In this document: in pieces, positions 54,733 to 63,594 of the stretch
How the letters are laid out: the number at the start of each line of letters is the position of its first letter
Position numbering within the stretch: the first letter of the stretch is position 1
Source: B1 sp964355075
GTDB taxonomy: Bacteria; Bacteroidota; Bacteroidia; UKL13-3
Assembly (NCBI GenBank): GCA_964355075.1
Contig: CAYHCF010000012.1
Span: 31,639 to 95,638 of the forward strand
DNA: 64,000 bases
Reading direction: 5' to 3'
Translations under genes and position numbers: made by a program
The notes under the pieces: model-generated
What the model saw: the letters and a program-made list of their open reading frames with translations, nothing else
Database searches by the model: none
What the model was told of the DNA's origin: nothing

Positions 54733-57486
54733 CTATTCTTTTATAAATCTTCCGGTATATTTCCTCTCCTCTTGCTGAACCAAAAGATAGTATTTCCCGG
54801 AACTCAAATCAGAGATGTCAATTTCATGTTTTGCAGAAATCTTTCCTCCTTTAATTCTATTCCCTGTTTCAGAATAAATTTCATATTTCAGGGGTAAACC
54901 TATATCCGGCATTTCAAGATATATCACTTTTGTGGCTGGGTTTGGATATATTTTCAGCTGATTGTCCGTAACAAATTGCGAAATTCCTGTGTGCTCATTC
55001 AGGGAGGTGATTTTTGTGGTAAACATACCGGCCCCATAAGTTGCAACAGCCAGCAATCCATCTGTGACTCTATAATCCATCATCGTTACAATATTGTTTT
55101 TTATTTGTCCATAGGCTTGCCAACTCCATTGAGTTTGTGTACCATCGAGTAGCTTGGTTGCATACAATCCTGTACTGGTACCCAAAAAATAAATGATACT
55201 ATCCTGAACCGGAACTAAGGTAATCCATCTGCATGACGGGCCGTTGCCAGTTCCATTTACAGCCTGCTCCAGATTTCCCGAAATGGGCGACCAGTTATTG
55301 CCACCATCCGATGTATAAAAAACGCTCAAAATACCATAATTCGTAAAAACAACATATAATTTATTGCTATCAAAAGGATGTTGTGCAATACAATTGATAT
55401 AAGCTCCGGGGAAATTTGATCCAGCAATGTTTTCAGGAATTGAACTGGTGTCGGAAGCATTTTTCAGCCTGAATAGTTTACCTCCGGAACTTGCATAATA
55501 CAAAACATCTTTCTCCAATTTTGAGCTTAAAATAGCCGAAATTTCATCGCCGGCATTGGGCAAAATAGTATGAACCAAGCTTTGCCAGTTTGTTGAATAA
55601 CTGGTACTGTCAGGCTGATTCTGTAATGGGATTGCAGTAACATCTTTGTTTCTCCAAATTATATTTCCTGCCGGGATATATACTATTTTCCAGTCATTTG
55701 CATCCGGTGTAAACGGATTAATAAATTGATATACATTCTTATCTACACCCTTTGGATCAACCCGTGCAAACTGCTGAATAGCCCCATTGGCATCTAATTT
55801 CAACCGCATAACCCTTCCCTGCTGTATCGACATATAATACTCACTTGAATTGGGAGCTATATAACAGAAAGAACCATCATAACTTAAAGGCAGGCTCCAG
55901 TTGGCTTGTGTATTTGGAGAGTTTGTGAACAAAGTACCATTGTCCTGTAAACCTCCAATAATAACGTTACTTGTGCTTTGATGATCAATCGCAACACTAT
56001 AAAACTGAGTCGTTAAATAACCATTATTCAAGCTAATCCATTCCGGTTGTGAAGCCATATTATTACGGGTAAATGAGATTCCTCCATCATGTATAGAAAT
56101 CATTTTTTTTGAATTGGAGGGAAAGAAAATAACACCATGCTGATCAGGATGATGTTGTGGAACTAATTTAAAATCGGGTAAAAAAGTTCCGGGTAAATAA
56201 CCACCCATCCAGGTAATTTCTGAAGAGGTAGCAAAAGCATCTGTTGACCGGTATAAATTGGTACCTCCTAAAAATACGGTATTCGCATCATCCGGTTTAA
56301 CAGAAATGGCCATACAGTAACTACTCTGAGAAATGAAATCTCCAAATGCCCCACCCAGCTTTGGCAGGTTTACACTTCTATCCTCCCAAACACCTCCCGT
56401 ACCCGACCCATCTCCACTTACAAAAGTATATTTCCATAAACTATTCCATTCTTCCTTACCTTCAAAATTGAATGACTTGCTCCCCTTTCCAGGAGTATTG
56501 GCTACAAAATAAATCTGATTTTCGTCTGAAGACGCAATGCCAATTACAATCCGATTGGTAATGATTAAATCGGCAAATGTAGGAGTAATGTTAACCCAAG
56601 TATTCCCGTTATCCGTACTGCGCCATATTCCGGCATGACTTCCCCCTTTAGATAAGGTAGCATAAATGATTCCAGTTTTGGTAATCTTTACATCTGACCA
56701 ATAACTATAACCACTCAAAGTTCCGCCTCTTCTTCTATTCCAGGTCTGACCACCATTCATGCTTCTGAAAATACCATCAAAATTGGCAACAAAAACAACA
56801 TCAGCAGTATCAATGGCAGGGTTCACCACAACTGAATGAACAGCCGACCAACTATTACTGATTCCTCCTAACGGTATGGAATAGGTCCCCACTTTTGCCC
56901 AGGTTATTCCCCCATCAGTGGATTTATACATACCATTCCCGGCATAATAGGCGCCCGGTATATTGCCTCCATACATTTCACCTGTTCCGGCATACCAAAT
57001 ATTTTTTTTATTCGCTCGCGGATCCTGTGTAATGTAGGAAATATTAAAAATCTCAGGACTCATTTCACATTTTTTCCAGTTATTCCCTGAATTGATCGTG
57101 CGCCAGATCCCTCCCATTGCCGAACCTGCTACAAATGTATTTTCGTTGTTGATATCAATTGCAAAAGCCCTTGTTCTTCCCCCCACATTAAAGGGTCCTT
57201 GTTGAACCCATTGACCAAATGATTTATAGGACGCTTTTTCGTAAGGTATCGACGCTGCAAATAATAATTCTTTCTGACGAATATCTTCAGGAATAATTCC
57301 CGTAAGCGGATCAGACAAAGTCTTTTGCATCCATTTCATTCTTGCTGTAATATCTTCTTCCATACCTTCTTTTACAGACTCCACATCTGTACTATTTTTT
57401 TTGAACCAGGTGAAAAAAATCAGAAATATTGATATCATTACCAGCGCACATAAAGGAATACTAATGGTATATTTTTTGTTTTCCAT
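54733..57486 (-). CDS. BNR/sortilin-like repeat protein with type IX sorting domain
   Basis: Very large secreted protein, 917 residues. An N-terminal hydrophobic signal-anchor (about 8-28), then many BNR/Asp-box repeats with S-x-D-x-G-x-T-W type motifs (SGNNWKKC, TDGGITWAKVG, MNGGQTWNRR, TDNGNTWVNI, SDGGNNWSPI), forming two sortilin/VPS10-like beta-propellers. The last ~75 residues (LKIYPNPATKVIYLEM ... RKYTGRFIKE) are a type IX sorting domain. Surface-exposed binding or degrading protein; no catalytic residues recognised. Confidence 0.87.
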   Translation of the reverse strand: MENKKYTISIPLCALVMISIFLIFFTWFKKNSTDVESVKEGMEEDITARMKWMQKTLSDPLTGIIPEDIRQKELLFAASIPYEKASYKSFGQWVQQGPFNVGGRTRAFAIDINNENTFVAGSAMGGIWRTINSGNNWKKCEMSPEIFNISYITQDPRANKKNIWYAGTGEMYGGNIPGAYYAGNGMYKSTDGGITWAKVGTYSIPLGGISNSWSAVHSVVVNPAIDTADVVFVANFDGIFRSMNGGQTWNRRRGGTLSGYSYWSDVKITKTGIIYATLSKGGSHAGIWRSTDNGNTWVNITPTFADLIITNRIVIGIASSDENQIYFVANTPGKGSKSFNFEGKEEWNSLWKYTFVSGDGSGTGGVWEDRSVNLPKLGGAFGDFISQSSYCMAISVKPDDANTVFLGGTNLYRSTDAFATSSEITWMGGYLPGTFLPDFKLVPQHHPDQHGVIFFPSNSKKMISIHDGGISFTRNNMASQPEWISLNNGYLTTQFYSVAIDHQSTSNVIIGGLQDNGTLFTNSPNTQANWSLPLSYDGSFCYIAPNSSEYYMSIQQGRVMRLKLDANGAIQQFARVDPKGVDKNVYQFINPFTPDANDWKIVYIPAGNIIWRNKDVTAIPLQNQPDSTSYSTNWQSLVHTILPNAGDEISAILSSKLEKDVLYYASSGGKLFRLKNASDTSSIPENIAGSNFPGAYINCIAQHPFDSNKLYVVFTNYGILSVFYTSDGGNNWSPISGNLEQAVNGTGNGPSCRWITLVPVQDSIIYFLGTSTGLYATKLLDGTQTQWSWQAYGQIKNNIVTMMDYRVTDGLLAVATYGAGMFTTKITSLNEHTGISQFVTDNQLKIYPNPATKVIYLEMPDIGLPLKYEIYSETGNRIKGGKISAKHEIDISDLSSGKYYLLVQQEERKYTGRFIKE

Positions 57487-57632
57487 ACAAACTCAATTAA
57501 TTGCTAAAAATAGGTATTGACATTCATAAAAAAAACAAAAATGCACCTCTTTAACGCCCCTATCACATTCTTTTCCATCATGCTCCGTTTTCATTGATTA
57601 TAAACTCTTTAATCAAATTCTAAATTTTTATT

Positions 57633-57663
57633 TTTGCTAACCCAAGTCCTGCAATTATCTTTG
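57633..57663 (+). promoter_or_regulatory. Consensus Bacteroidota promoter, near-leaderless gene
   Basis: TTTG (57633-57636), exactly 19 bases, TATCTTTG (57656-57663): a perfect match to TTTG-N19-TAnnTTTG. The ATG at 57670 follows after six bases, so the transcript has almost no 5' leader. Confidence 0.7.
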
Positions 57664-57669
57664 AGTCCA

Positions 57670-58821
57670 ATGTTTAAGGATATTCGAATAGCAATTATTT
57701 TCTTCCTGCTTCTTTGTGTTTTTTTTAGTAAGGCCCAAACTTATACAGTTATGGACGGTGATACTATAAATGTAACGCTGGCTAATGAAAAAAAAATAGG
57801 TTTCTGGCGGTACTTCTGGCCGAATGGTGATCTAAAATACGAAGTTTATTATGAAAATGGGGAAAAGGAAGGACTCGAAATAAAATACTTCGACCAACAG
57901 GATTGCATAGAGTTTAGCAATACCTATGATAATGGAGTTTTGGATGGCCCCAGGATTATTTTTTACCCAAACTGCAGTACAAAAGTTGAGGAGGTATATA
58001 AAGAAGGACTTAAAAGTGGTTATGAGCGCAATTACGATCAGAACGGTTTTCTACAGACAGAGGCACAGTTTGAAAAAGGAGAATTGCTTGGAAGTTATGC
58101 TCATTTTGACAAAAAGGGATACGTAACCTATGAAAGTCCGACTAAAGAAACAACGCTTAAATTTGATAAATTTCTGAGTGGGGAATACAAAATCAGGGAT
58201 TCTACCATTTTTAATGTTTTTAAAAGAAATAAGGAATGGAGAAAAGTGTTATTGGTGGTGGATATGACAGGCAGCATGTTTCCATATATAGGCCAGCTTT
58301 TGGTCTGGTATAAGAGAAATTATGAGGATGGTAGAATTAAATATTACGTGCTCTTTAATGATGGAGATAATCTAAGCGATGATAAAAAGGTAATTGGTCG
58401 CACAGGAGGAGTCCACCCCTTTGAGGCTAAAGATTACCGAAAGTTGAAGAAGGACATTGAAGATGTTCGAAAAATGGGCGAAGGTGGCGATGATGTTGAA
58501 AATGACATAGAAGCTATCAATGCATCCATTATCAATTTCCGCGACTATTCCGATATTGTTCTTCTGGCTGATGACAGTCCTGTAAGGGATATGGCCCTTT
58601 TAAAAAGAATCCGTAAACCCATCCATGTTGTAGTATGTGGAACAAAAAAAGGTATCAATGAACAATACCTGCGCATTGCTTTGCAAACCAAAGGTTCAAT
58701 TCACACACTACAAAACGATGTAGTGATGAAAAAGCTGAAAGAGGGAGATGAATTCACCTTAGAAAAAGACATATTTAGATTTAGTGCCGGTCAGTTTATT
58801 TGGGTGGATGCACTCGATTAA
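57670..58821 (+). CDS. MORN-repeat plus VWA-domain exported protein
   Basis: Protein of 383 residues with signal peptide (MFKDIRIAIIFFLLLCVFFSKAQ). Residues about 40-165 carry MORN-type (YwqK-like) repeats (FWPNGDLKYEVYYENGEKEG, FYPNCSTKVEEVYKEGLKSG). From about 190 a von Willebrand factor A-like domain: KVLLVVDMTGSMFPYIGQL with the MIDAS residues D198, T200 and S202, then DDVENDIEAI and DIVLLADDSPVRDM. A MORN/VWA combination is unusual. Possible role: binding or sensing at the cell envelope. The next gene (maf) starts 12 bases later. Confidence 0.75.
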   Translation: MFKDIRIAIIFFLLLCVFFSKAQTYTVMDGDTINVTLANEKKIGFWRYFWPNGDLKYEVYYENGEKEGLEIKYFDQQDCIEFSNTYDNGVLDGPRIIFYPNCSTKVEEVYKEGLKSGYERNYDQNGFLQTEAQFEKGELLGSYAHFDKKGYVTYESPTKETTLKFDKFLSGEYKIRDSTIFNVFKRNKEWRKVLLVVDMTGSMFPYIGQLLVWYKRNYEDGRIKYYVLFNDGDNLSDDKKVIGRTGGVHPFEAKDYRKLKKDIEDVRKMGEGGDDVENDIEAINASIINFRDYSDIVLLADDSPVRDMALLKRIRKPIHVVVCGTKKGINEQYLRIALQTKGSIHTLQNDVVMKKLKEGDEFTLEKDIFRFSAGQFIWVDALD

Positions 58822-58833
58822 TTATTTACAAAC

Positions 58834-59400
58834 ATGAGAATTATTTTGGCTTCTAAATCTCCAAGGAGACAGGAATTGATAAAAGGCCTCGAATTAGATT
58901 TCCGCATCGTAACCTATGAGGTAGAAGAAAGCTTTCCTGTTGAATTAAAAGCAGGAAAAATTGTTGAATTCCTTGCTCATAAAAAAGCGGAAGCTTTTCG
59001 TGAAACTATTGCGGATGATGAGGTATTTCTATCTGCAGATACCATAGTATGGATAAATGGAAAGGTCCTGAACAAACCCAAAAATGAAATGGATTCATAT
59101 CATATGCTGAAACTCATTTGCGGAAGAACCCATGAAGTATTTACCGGAGTTTGTTTAAGAAATAACTTTAAAGAATTTATTTTTTCGGAGCGAAGTGAAG
59201 TTACTTGCAAACGATTAAACGATGATGAAATATGGCATTATATCAAAAACTATCAACCCTTTGATAAGGCAGGCAGTTATGGTATTCAGGATTGGTTTGG
59301 CTATACTGCGGTAAAAAAAATAAAGGGTTGCTTCTACAATGTAATGGGCTTACCTATAAGTAGAATTTATGAAGAACTTAAAAGATTTAAGCAAAAATAA
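58834..59400 (+). CDS. maf: Maf-like nucleotide pyrophosphatase
   Basis: Maf/YhdE-family nucleoside triphosphate pyrophosphatase (usually dTTP/UTP or modified nucleotides) of 188 residues. Motifs: ILASKSPRRQELIKGL (near start), EVFLSADTIVWINGKVLNKP, RTHEVFTGVCLR, QPFDKAGSYGIQDW and VMGLPISRIYEEL. Confidence 0.94.
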   Translation: MRIILASKSPRRQELIKGLELDFRIVTYEVEESFPVELKAGKIVEFLAHKKAEAFRETIADDEVFLSADTIVWINGKVLNKPKNEMDSYHMLKLICGRTHEVFTGVCLRNNFKEFIFSERSEVTCKRLNDDEIWHYIKNYQPFDKAGSYGIQDWFGYTAVKKIKGCFYNVMGLPISRIYEELKRFKQK

Positions 59401-59426
59401 ATAAATTCATCGCCTATTTTTACAAA

Positions 59427-60824
59427 ATGAAAAAATGGTTTTTTACTATAGCAATCTGCCTGACATTTTGGTTCTCAAATAAGGCTGAAAATTTGATTAT
59501 CAGCGGTCAATTGCCATCCATGGCCAATAAAACAGTGCGTTTCCATTATTTTGAAACCCCTTTTCAGACTGAAATCAATGAGAAAGATATTCAGGTTAAT
59601 GAAAATGGATACTTCAAGGGAAGTCTGGATATGATGGAGGGTCAACTTATTTCTTTGTTGATGGGGGAAAAAGCTATCCGGCTTTATGCTGAACCGGATG
59701 ACAGTTTGTTTTTGAAAATAAATACCGATAAGGGAATTGATAAATATATATTTTTTGGTAAAGGATCAGTAGAAGCTAACTTTATTCTGAACCAAACGGA
59801 GTATTTCTCCTATTCGATTGAAAGTCCGGATTTCTCTCAGAAATTAATCATCGAAATGACCTCCCGTAATGCCGAAAATTTTAAGTTGTTTTGTGATAGT
59901 ATTTCTTCTGTCAGGTTAAATTTTTTGAAAAAATATCCCCTAAAATTAACCACAAAATTCACAAATTGGCAAACGGCTGAAGACATCTATGAATTTGAAA
60001 ATTTAAAGATCAATTATCCGGTTTGGTATTACAGTATGCGGGGTATAAATGACAAACAACTTACAGTGGATTCATCTTATTATTCTTTTCTCAAAAAGAC
60101 TATCATCAACAACGAATACTATTTAAGTTCCAGTCAATACCGAGCCTTTCTAAAATACTTTTTAATGTACAAATTCATTTCTCAGAAAATCCCGTTAAAT
60201 GCGATTGATGCTTTTAAATATAGCAGCAAGTATTACAAAGGAAAAACGCTGTTTACTTTTCAATTGGATTTATGGAATGAGATCCTGCAATATGGGAATT
60301 TTAATGATGCTACTACTTTGTACCTCATCTTAAAAAAAGACAGGGCTAATGATTTTGGATTTAAATTGATTGAAGAGAAATACATTGAAAAGCTACCGCT
60401 CCAGGTTGGCACGCCAGCCCCTGACTTTACGCTACCTAAACTGGAGGGTGGCAAAGCTTCTTTATCTGATTTCAAAGGGAAAGTCGTTTACATAGATTTC
60501 TGGGCAAGCTGGTGCGGTCCATGCCGGGCCGAGATTCCTGCCAGTGAAGAACTCAAAAAATACTTTGAAGGAAAGGATATTGTATTTATTAATATTTCAA
60601 TTGATGACAATGCCGAAAACTGGGCTAAGAGTATAAATATCAATCATATATCCGGCATTAATCTGCTGGCAAGAGGAGCCGACCGTGCACAGATAAAATC
60701 ATATAAGGCAGCCACCATTCCCATGTATTTTATCATAGATAAAAAAGGAAATTTATTGTTTGCTCCGGCGATGAGGCCAAGCAACAAAGCTATTTACCAA
60801 CTATTAGAAGATGCCATAAAATAG
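59427..60824 (+). CDS. TlpA-type thioredoxin-fold disulfide protein
   Basis: Exported protein of 465 residues. Signal peptide (1-20, ends KAEN), a DUF4369-like beta-rich N-terminal part, a helical middle, and a C-terminal thioredoxin/TlpA domain (about 335-465: GTPAPDFTLPKLEGGKASLSD, VYIDFWASWCGPCRAEIPA with C363 and C366, TIPMYFIIDKKG with the cis-Pro). This layout is common in Bacteroidota periplasmic thiol-disulfide proteins. Last housekeeping-like gene before the accessory region. Confidence 0.9.
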   Translation: MKKWFFTIAICLTFWFSNKAENLIISGQLPSMANKTVRFHYFETPFQTEINEKDIQVNENGYFKGSLDMMEGQLISLLMGEKAIRLYAEPDDSLFLKINTDKGIDKYIFFGKGSVEANFILNQTEYFSYSIESPDFSQKLIIEMTSRNAENFKLFCDSISSVRLNFLKKYPLKLTTKFTNWQTAEDIYEFENLKINYPVWYYSMRGINDKQLTVDSSYYSFLKKTIINNEYYLSSSQYRAFLKYFLMYKFISQKIPLNAIDAFKYSSKYYKGKTLFTFQLDLWNEILQYGNFNDATTLYLILKKDRANDFGFKLIEEKYIEKLPLQVGTPAPDFTLPKLEGGKASLSDFKGKVVYIDFWASWCGPCRAEIPASEELKKYFEGKDIVFINISIDDNAENWAKSININHISGINLLARGADRAQIKSYKAATIPMYFIIDKKGNLLFAPAMRPSNKAIYQLLEDAIK

Positions 60825-61120
60825 ATTTAGCCTATTTATTTTCGAGTTATATAGGTCATTCAAAACAATAATAATTGTCAAAAATAGATTATAAGCCACT
60901 CCTTTCTGCTTTCCCAAATTTTGGCGGAATAATTGTATTGAATGGACAGGAGGCATTTTTTAGTTATCCTGAATTAAGTAAACCTACCGGAAAACATGTG
61001 TCAAGGGTAATTATCAGTATCCTAAACATTTTTATGAAAAAACAGTTTTTCCGATTTATTGGGAATTCCTGCACACCGGGCATTGTGATGTCGGAAATTG
61101 ATAAAGATACCGGTATCAAA
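60825..61120. other. Gene-poor stretch with possible coding relic
   Basis: No convincing gene. A 106-codon plus-strand frame (60875-61195, TTG start) reads FPNFGGIIVLNGQEAFFSYPELSKPTGKH and then loses sense; another frame downstream reads YPKHFYEKTVFPIYWEFLHTGH. Both look like pieces of a broken gene, but no family was recognised. Confidence 0.4.
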
Positions 61121-61229
61121 CAATTTTTCTTGCAATTCTTTCATCTTTGCATTCAATTGAAAAAATCAATCATCAGGGTTTTCCTATTTGGGTGAATTTA
61201 TCACTATAATAATCAGAGTTATGCCTCCA
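61121..61229 (-). pseudogene. Broken GIY-YIG nuclease copy
   Basis: Colinear, gap-free match to the intact GIY-YIG gene (63745-63853), about 96 of 107 positions by hand count. In the same frame it reads HNSDYYSDKFTQIGKP, then two consecutive TGA codons where the intact gene has Trp-Leu, then LIFSIECKDERIARK. Both ends are missing (no GIY motif, no C-terminus), so it is a relic. Confidence 0.85.
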
Positions 61230-61250
61230 ATCATTAAAGACTCCTATCTG

Positions 61251-61672
61251 TCACTTTCTCCCCCAAACTTCTCCATTTGAGTAATAATATCCAATAAGTT
61301 TATTTATGGGCGTATAATAGATTCCAATCGGGAATATTTTACCCGGTTCCATTTTTGATGAATCCAGATAAGATAATAACACATATTGATAGCTAATACC
61401 ATTTACGACTATTGAGTCAATATTTTTGAATTTGCCGCCATTTCCGCAATAAGGCAGGTTGAATACCTGATCGCCTGACGAACAGCTTATGGTAATAGAT
61501 ATTAACTCATCTGCCGTAATATTAAAAATATGAGTGGAATCTCAATCGAAAATAAATTATACCCTTTTCTTTCGGTAAGAACTGCTAAATAACATTCAAC
61601 TTCATTAAAAATAAATACCCTGATATCTCTTCTATTAGATTCCTTGTAAAAGAACTCTATCGTGGAAGGCAA
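61251..61672 (-). pseudogene. 5'-truncated, frameshifted gene of unknown family
   Basis: Two overlapping minus-strand frames together read as one protein tail: LPSTIEFFYKESNRRD, IRVFIFNEVECYLAVLTERKGYNLFSIE, then, after a one-base shift near 61540, DSTHIFNITADELISITIS, GDQVFNLPYCGNGGKFKNID and IYYTPINKLIGYYYSNGEVW, ending with TGA at 61251. The composition and regular codon pattern are those of real protein. The 5' end is cut by a stop at about 61673, just past the TOPRIM-like gene. No family was recognised. Confidence 0.65.
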
Positions 61673-61695
61673 TTAATTTATTCTCTGAAATCGTA

Positions 61696-62190
61696 TTAAA
61701 CAAGGAAAATGCTCCCAATTGCGGCTTTCAAATCCTGTAATTTAGAATTCTCCACCTTCAATAAATCTGTAATCAATCTTAAATAGGATTTATCGCTAGA
61801 AATGAAGCTCTTTTTGAGATATTTCCCTAAAATCTTCGGATCATTTTTTACCGGAAAATAATCATTTATGTTAATATTTGTTTCCTCGCAACAATCAATT
61901 AAGAACTTTTCAAGTGCAGGCTTTAAAATAAAATAATGTTTATTATCTTGTTTCCGGTGCTCAAATAAACCGTAATCCTTTTCACTGATTAATTGGCTGA
62001 AAAAGTCTTGTTCTTTTTTATCATTATCCATCACACCAATAGCCACAGGATACTTCAGGGCTAAGGAATCCATCGTTGTTATAACTTTTTTAATCCCTTT
62101 TTGGTGTTTTGGGCTTTTACCACCAAATATTATTTTAATTAAAACTGTATCTCCATAGCATTCGGGAACAATACACTCCAAATTGATCAT
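61696..62190 (-). CDS. Small TOPRIM-like protein (putative nuclease)
   Basis: Protein of 164 residues. E10 in IVPECYGDTVLIKI with the following GD, then D55-N-D57 in VAIGVMDNDKKEQDF, and P91/E94 in FILKPALEKFL look like the E..., DxD and downstream Glu pattern of TOPRIM-type nucleases such as the OLD, RloB and DUF4435 (AriB) families; the overall similarity is faint. Its start overlaps the stop of the ATPase gene (ATGA, 4 bases), so the two are translationally coupled. Roles as the effector of the ATPase pair are inferred from this architecture. Much shorter than AriB. Confidence 0.65.
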   Translation of the reverse strand: MINLECIVPECYGDTVLIKIIFGGKSPKHQKGIKKVITTMDSLALKYPVAIGVMDNDKKEQDFFSQLISEKDYGLFEHRKQDNKHYFILKPALEKFLIDCCEETNININDYFPVKNDPKILGKYLKKSFISSDKSYLRLITDLLKVENSKLQDLKAAIGSIFLV

Positions 62191-63314
62191 GCAGATACCT
62201 CCTCCAATAATTGGTCTAAATTGAAGAAAATATCATAATTAAAAGTCTGAAGATTTCTTAACAATTGGTGTGGAATCAGTTTCACCTTGGTTTCGTGATT
62301 TTCGTAATAAGTAAGCCAAATGCTCAAATCCTCTTCATTTGCCTTTTCCATCAAGGCTTCCAACATATAAGGACTATGGGTTGCAATAAAAAACTGATTT
62401 TGATCTGCATTTACAATTCTTTCTGCCAAATTCCGGGTATATGGAGGAAATGAATGCACTTCCGGTTCTTCCAAAATCAAAACAGAATTGGCATTGCTGT
62501 CAATGGCTGCAAAATAAAAAATCAATCTTTGCAATGTATCGGCCATGCTGGAATAAGGAGTAGTAAAATCACTCAATCCTTTTTCTTTCACAATTGTAAA
62601 ATTCGATTTCTTTTCATCAAATCTAAACTTCAAACCATAACTCTCAAAAATATATTTGATTTCCAAACTGAGGTCCTGATCTCTTTTAACAATTTGAAAT
62701 AGATTGGGACCATAAGGAGGAATTAAAAATGAAGGAAACTTATTTGAAATATCATTGATTTTTTTAAAATCATATCGTTTAAAAGGAGAATTATTTCTAA
62801 ATTGAAGGAATTGATTTTGATTAGTCGAATACGATGCCGGAATAGAATACACCAAAGGATAAAAGTCAGCCACAATTTTCTTATTGGAAAAATTATCTAA
62901 GGCAGCTGATACAAGGTTAATACAATCGTTTGAATTGTTGCTCTCTTTAATTGCATCATAAATATCCGGGAATTGAGGAGTATAGGGGAATGTAGAGAAA
63001 ATAAATGGATTTCCCTGGTGCAAAAACAATTTACCCATTGCCATAACCTGATTGGTGATAATTTCAAATTCAGTTTCCGTTTTATCATCATAAAAAAGAT
63101 TTGATGGCTCTTCATACCGCACATACCTTTTAAGTACATCATCGTTAATCCCTTCTAGGCCATAGGCAAAGCCTAACAGTCCAATAGCTTCAAGGATATT
63201 TGATTTACCCACATTGGGTTCACCAATAAATACATTGATTCGACTTGGATGGATGTCCAAATTTTCAATGGATTTAAAATGCCTGATTCTTAACTGATCA
63301 ACCTGATTTTTCAT
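62187..63314 (-). CDS. OLD/RloA-like AAA (SMC-type) ATPase
   Basis: ABC/SMC-type ATPase of 375 residues. N-terminal LRIRHFKSIENLDIHPSRINVFIGEPNVGKSN holds the Walker A (G31-S38, K37). Late Walker B SVLILEEPEVHSF (E282-E283) and the H-loop ATHSPYML (H313) complete the active site; a signature-like stretch PYSSMADTLQRLIFYFAA precedes it. This is AAA_15/AAA_21, the kind found in OLD, RloA, PtuA and AriA defence proteins. It overlaps the TOPRIM-like gene by 4 bases. Transcribed from a promoter at 63320-63350. Probably senses phage or DNA damage and licenses the partner; inference. Confidence 0.85.
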   Translation of the reverse strand: MKNQVDQLRIRHFKSIENLDIHPSRINVFIGEPNVGKSNILEAIGLLGFAYGLEGINDDVLKRYVRYEEPSNLFYDDKTETEFEIITNQVMAMGKLFLHQGNPFIFSTFPYTPQFPDIYDAIKESNNSNDCINLVSAALDNFSNKKIVADFYPLVYSIPASYSTNQNQFLQFRNNSPFKRYDFKKINDISNKFPSFLIPPYGPNLFQIVKRDQDLSLEIKYIFESYGLKFRFDEKKSNFTIVKEKGLSDFTTPYSSMADTLQRLIFYFAAIDSNANSVLILEEPEVHSFPPYTRNLAERIVNADQNQFFIATHSPYMLEALMEKANEEDLSIWLTYYENHETKVKLIPHQLLRNLQTFNYDIFFNLDQLLEEVSA

Positions 63315-63319
63315 TTAGG

Positions 63320-63350
63320 CGAAGGTATAATATAAAAGGTAGAACACAAA
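63320..63350 (-). promoter_or_regulatory. Promoter of the ATPase/TOPRIM pair
   Basis: Minus strand: TTTG (63350-63347), exactly 19 bases, TACCTTCG (63327-63320). One mismatch to the consensus in the -7 box. The ATG at 63314 follows after five bases, so the mRNA is near-leaderless. Confidence 0.6.
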
Positions 63351-63488
63351 CAAAGAGAAAAAGATGATGATTTGGCAAGTGTAATATTTTGAACTTAAAC
63401 ATGAAGAAATATTCAATTGAAGATATAAGTTATCATTCATTTTGCTTGAATACATTTTTTGGCTTAAAAGCAATAACCAGGTCAATTT

Positions 63489-63510
63489 CGTATGCAAATC
63501 GTATGCAAAT
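63489..63510. repeat. Two adjacent 11-bp direct repeats
   Basis: CGTATGCAAAT occurs twice head to tail (63489-63499, 63500-63510) between the ATPase promoter and the terminator. Function unknown; could be a protein-binding or recombination site. Apart from this and the promoter, I saw nothing in 63315-63512. Confidence 0.6.
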
Positions 63511-63512
63511 AA

Positions 63513-63550
63513 AAAAAGGGTTTAAAGCGGACTTGCTTTAAACCCTTTTT
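63513..63550. terminator. Strong bidirectional terminator
   Basis: AAAAAGGGTTTAAAGC (63513-63528) and GCTTTAAACCCTTTTT (63535-63550) form a perfect 16-bp stem with a 6-base loop and T runs on both sides. It probably ends minus-strand transcription coming from the GIY-YIG/tRNA side. Confidence 0.85.
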
Positions 63551-63594
63551 CTCATCAAACTCGCTCTCCGCTCTCCAAACTCACTCTGTCTAAG

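Noticed and set aside
60875..61195. 106-codon plus-strand frame
   Set aside because: It runs into the GIY-YIG relic on the opposite strand and changes character midway; at most a broken piece.
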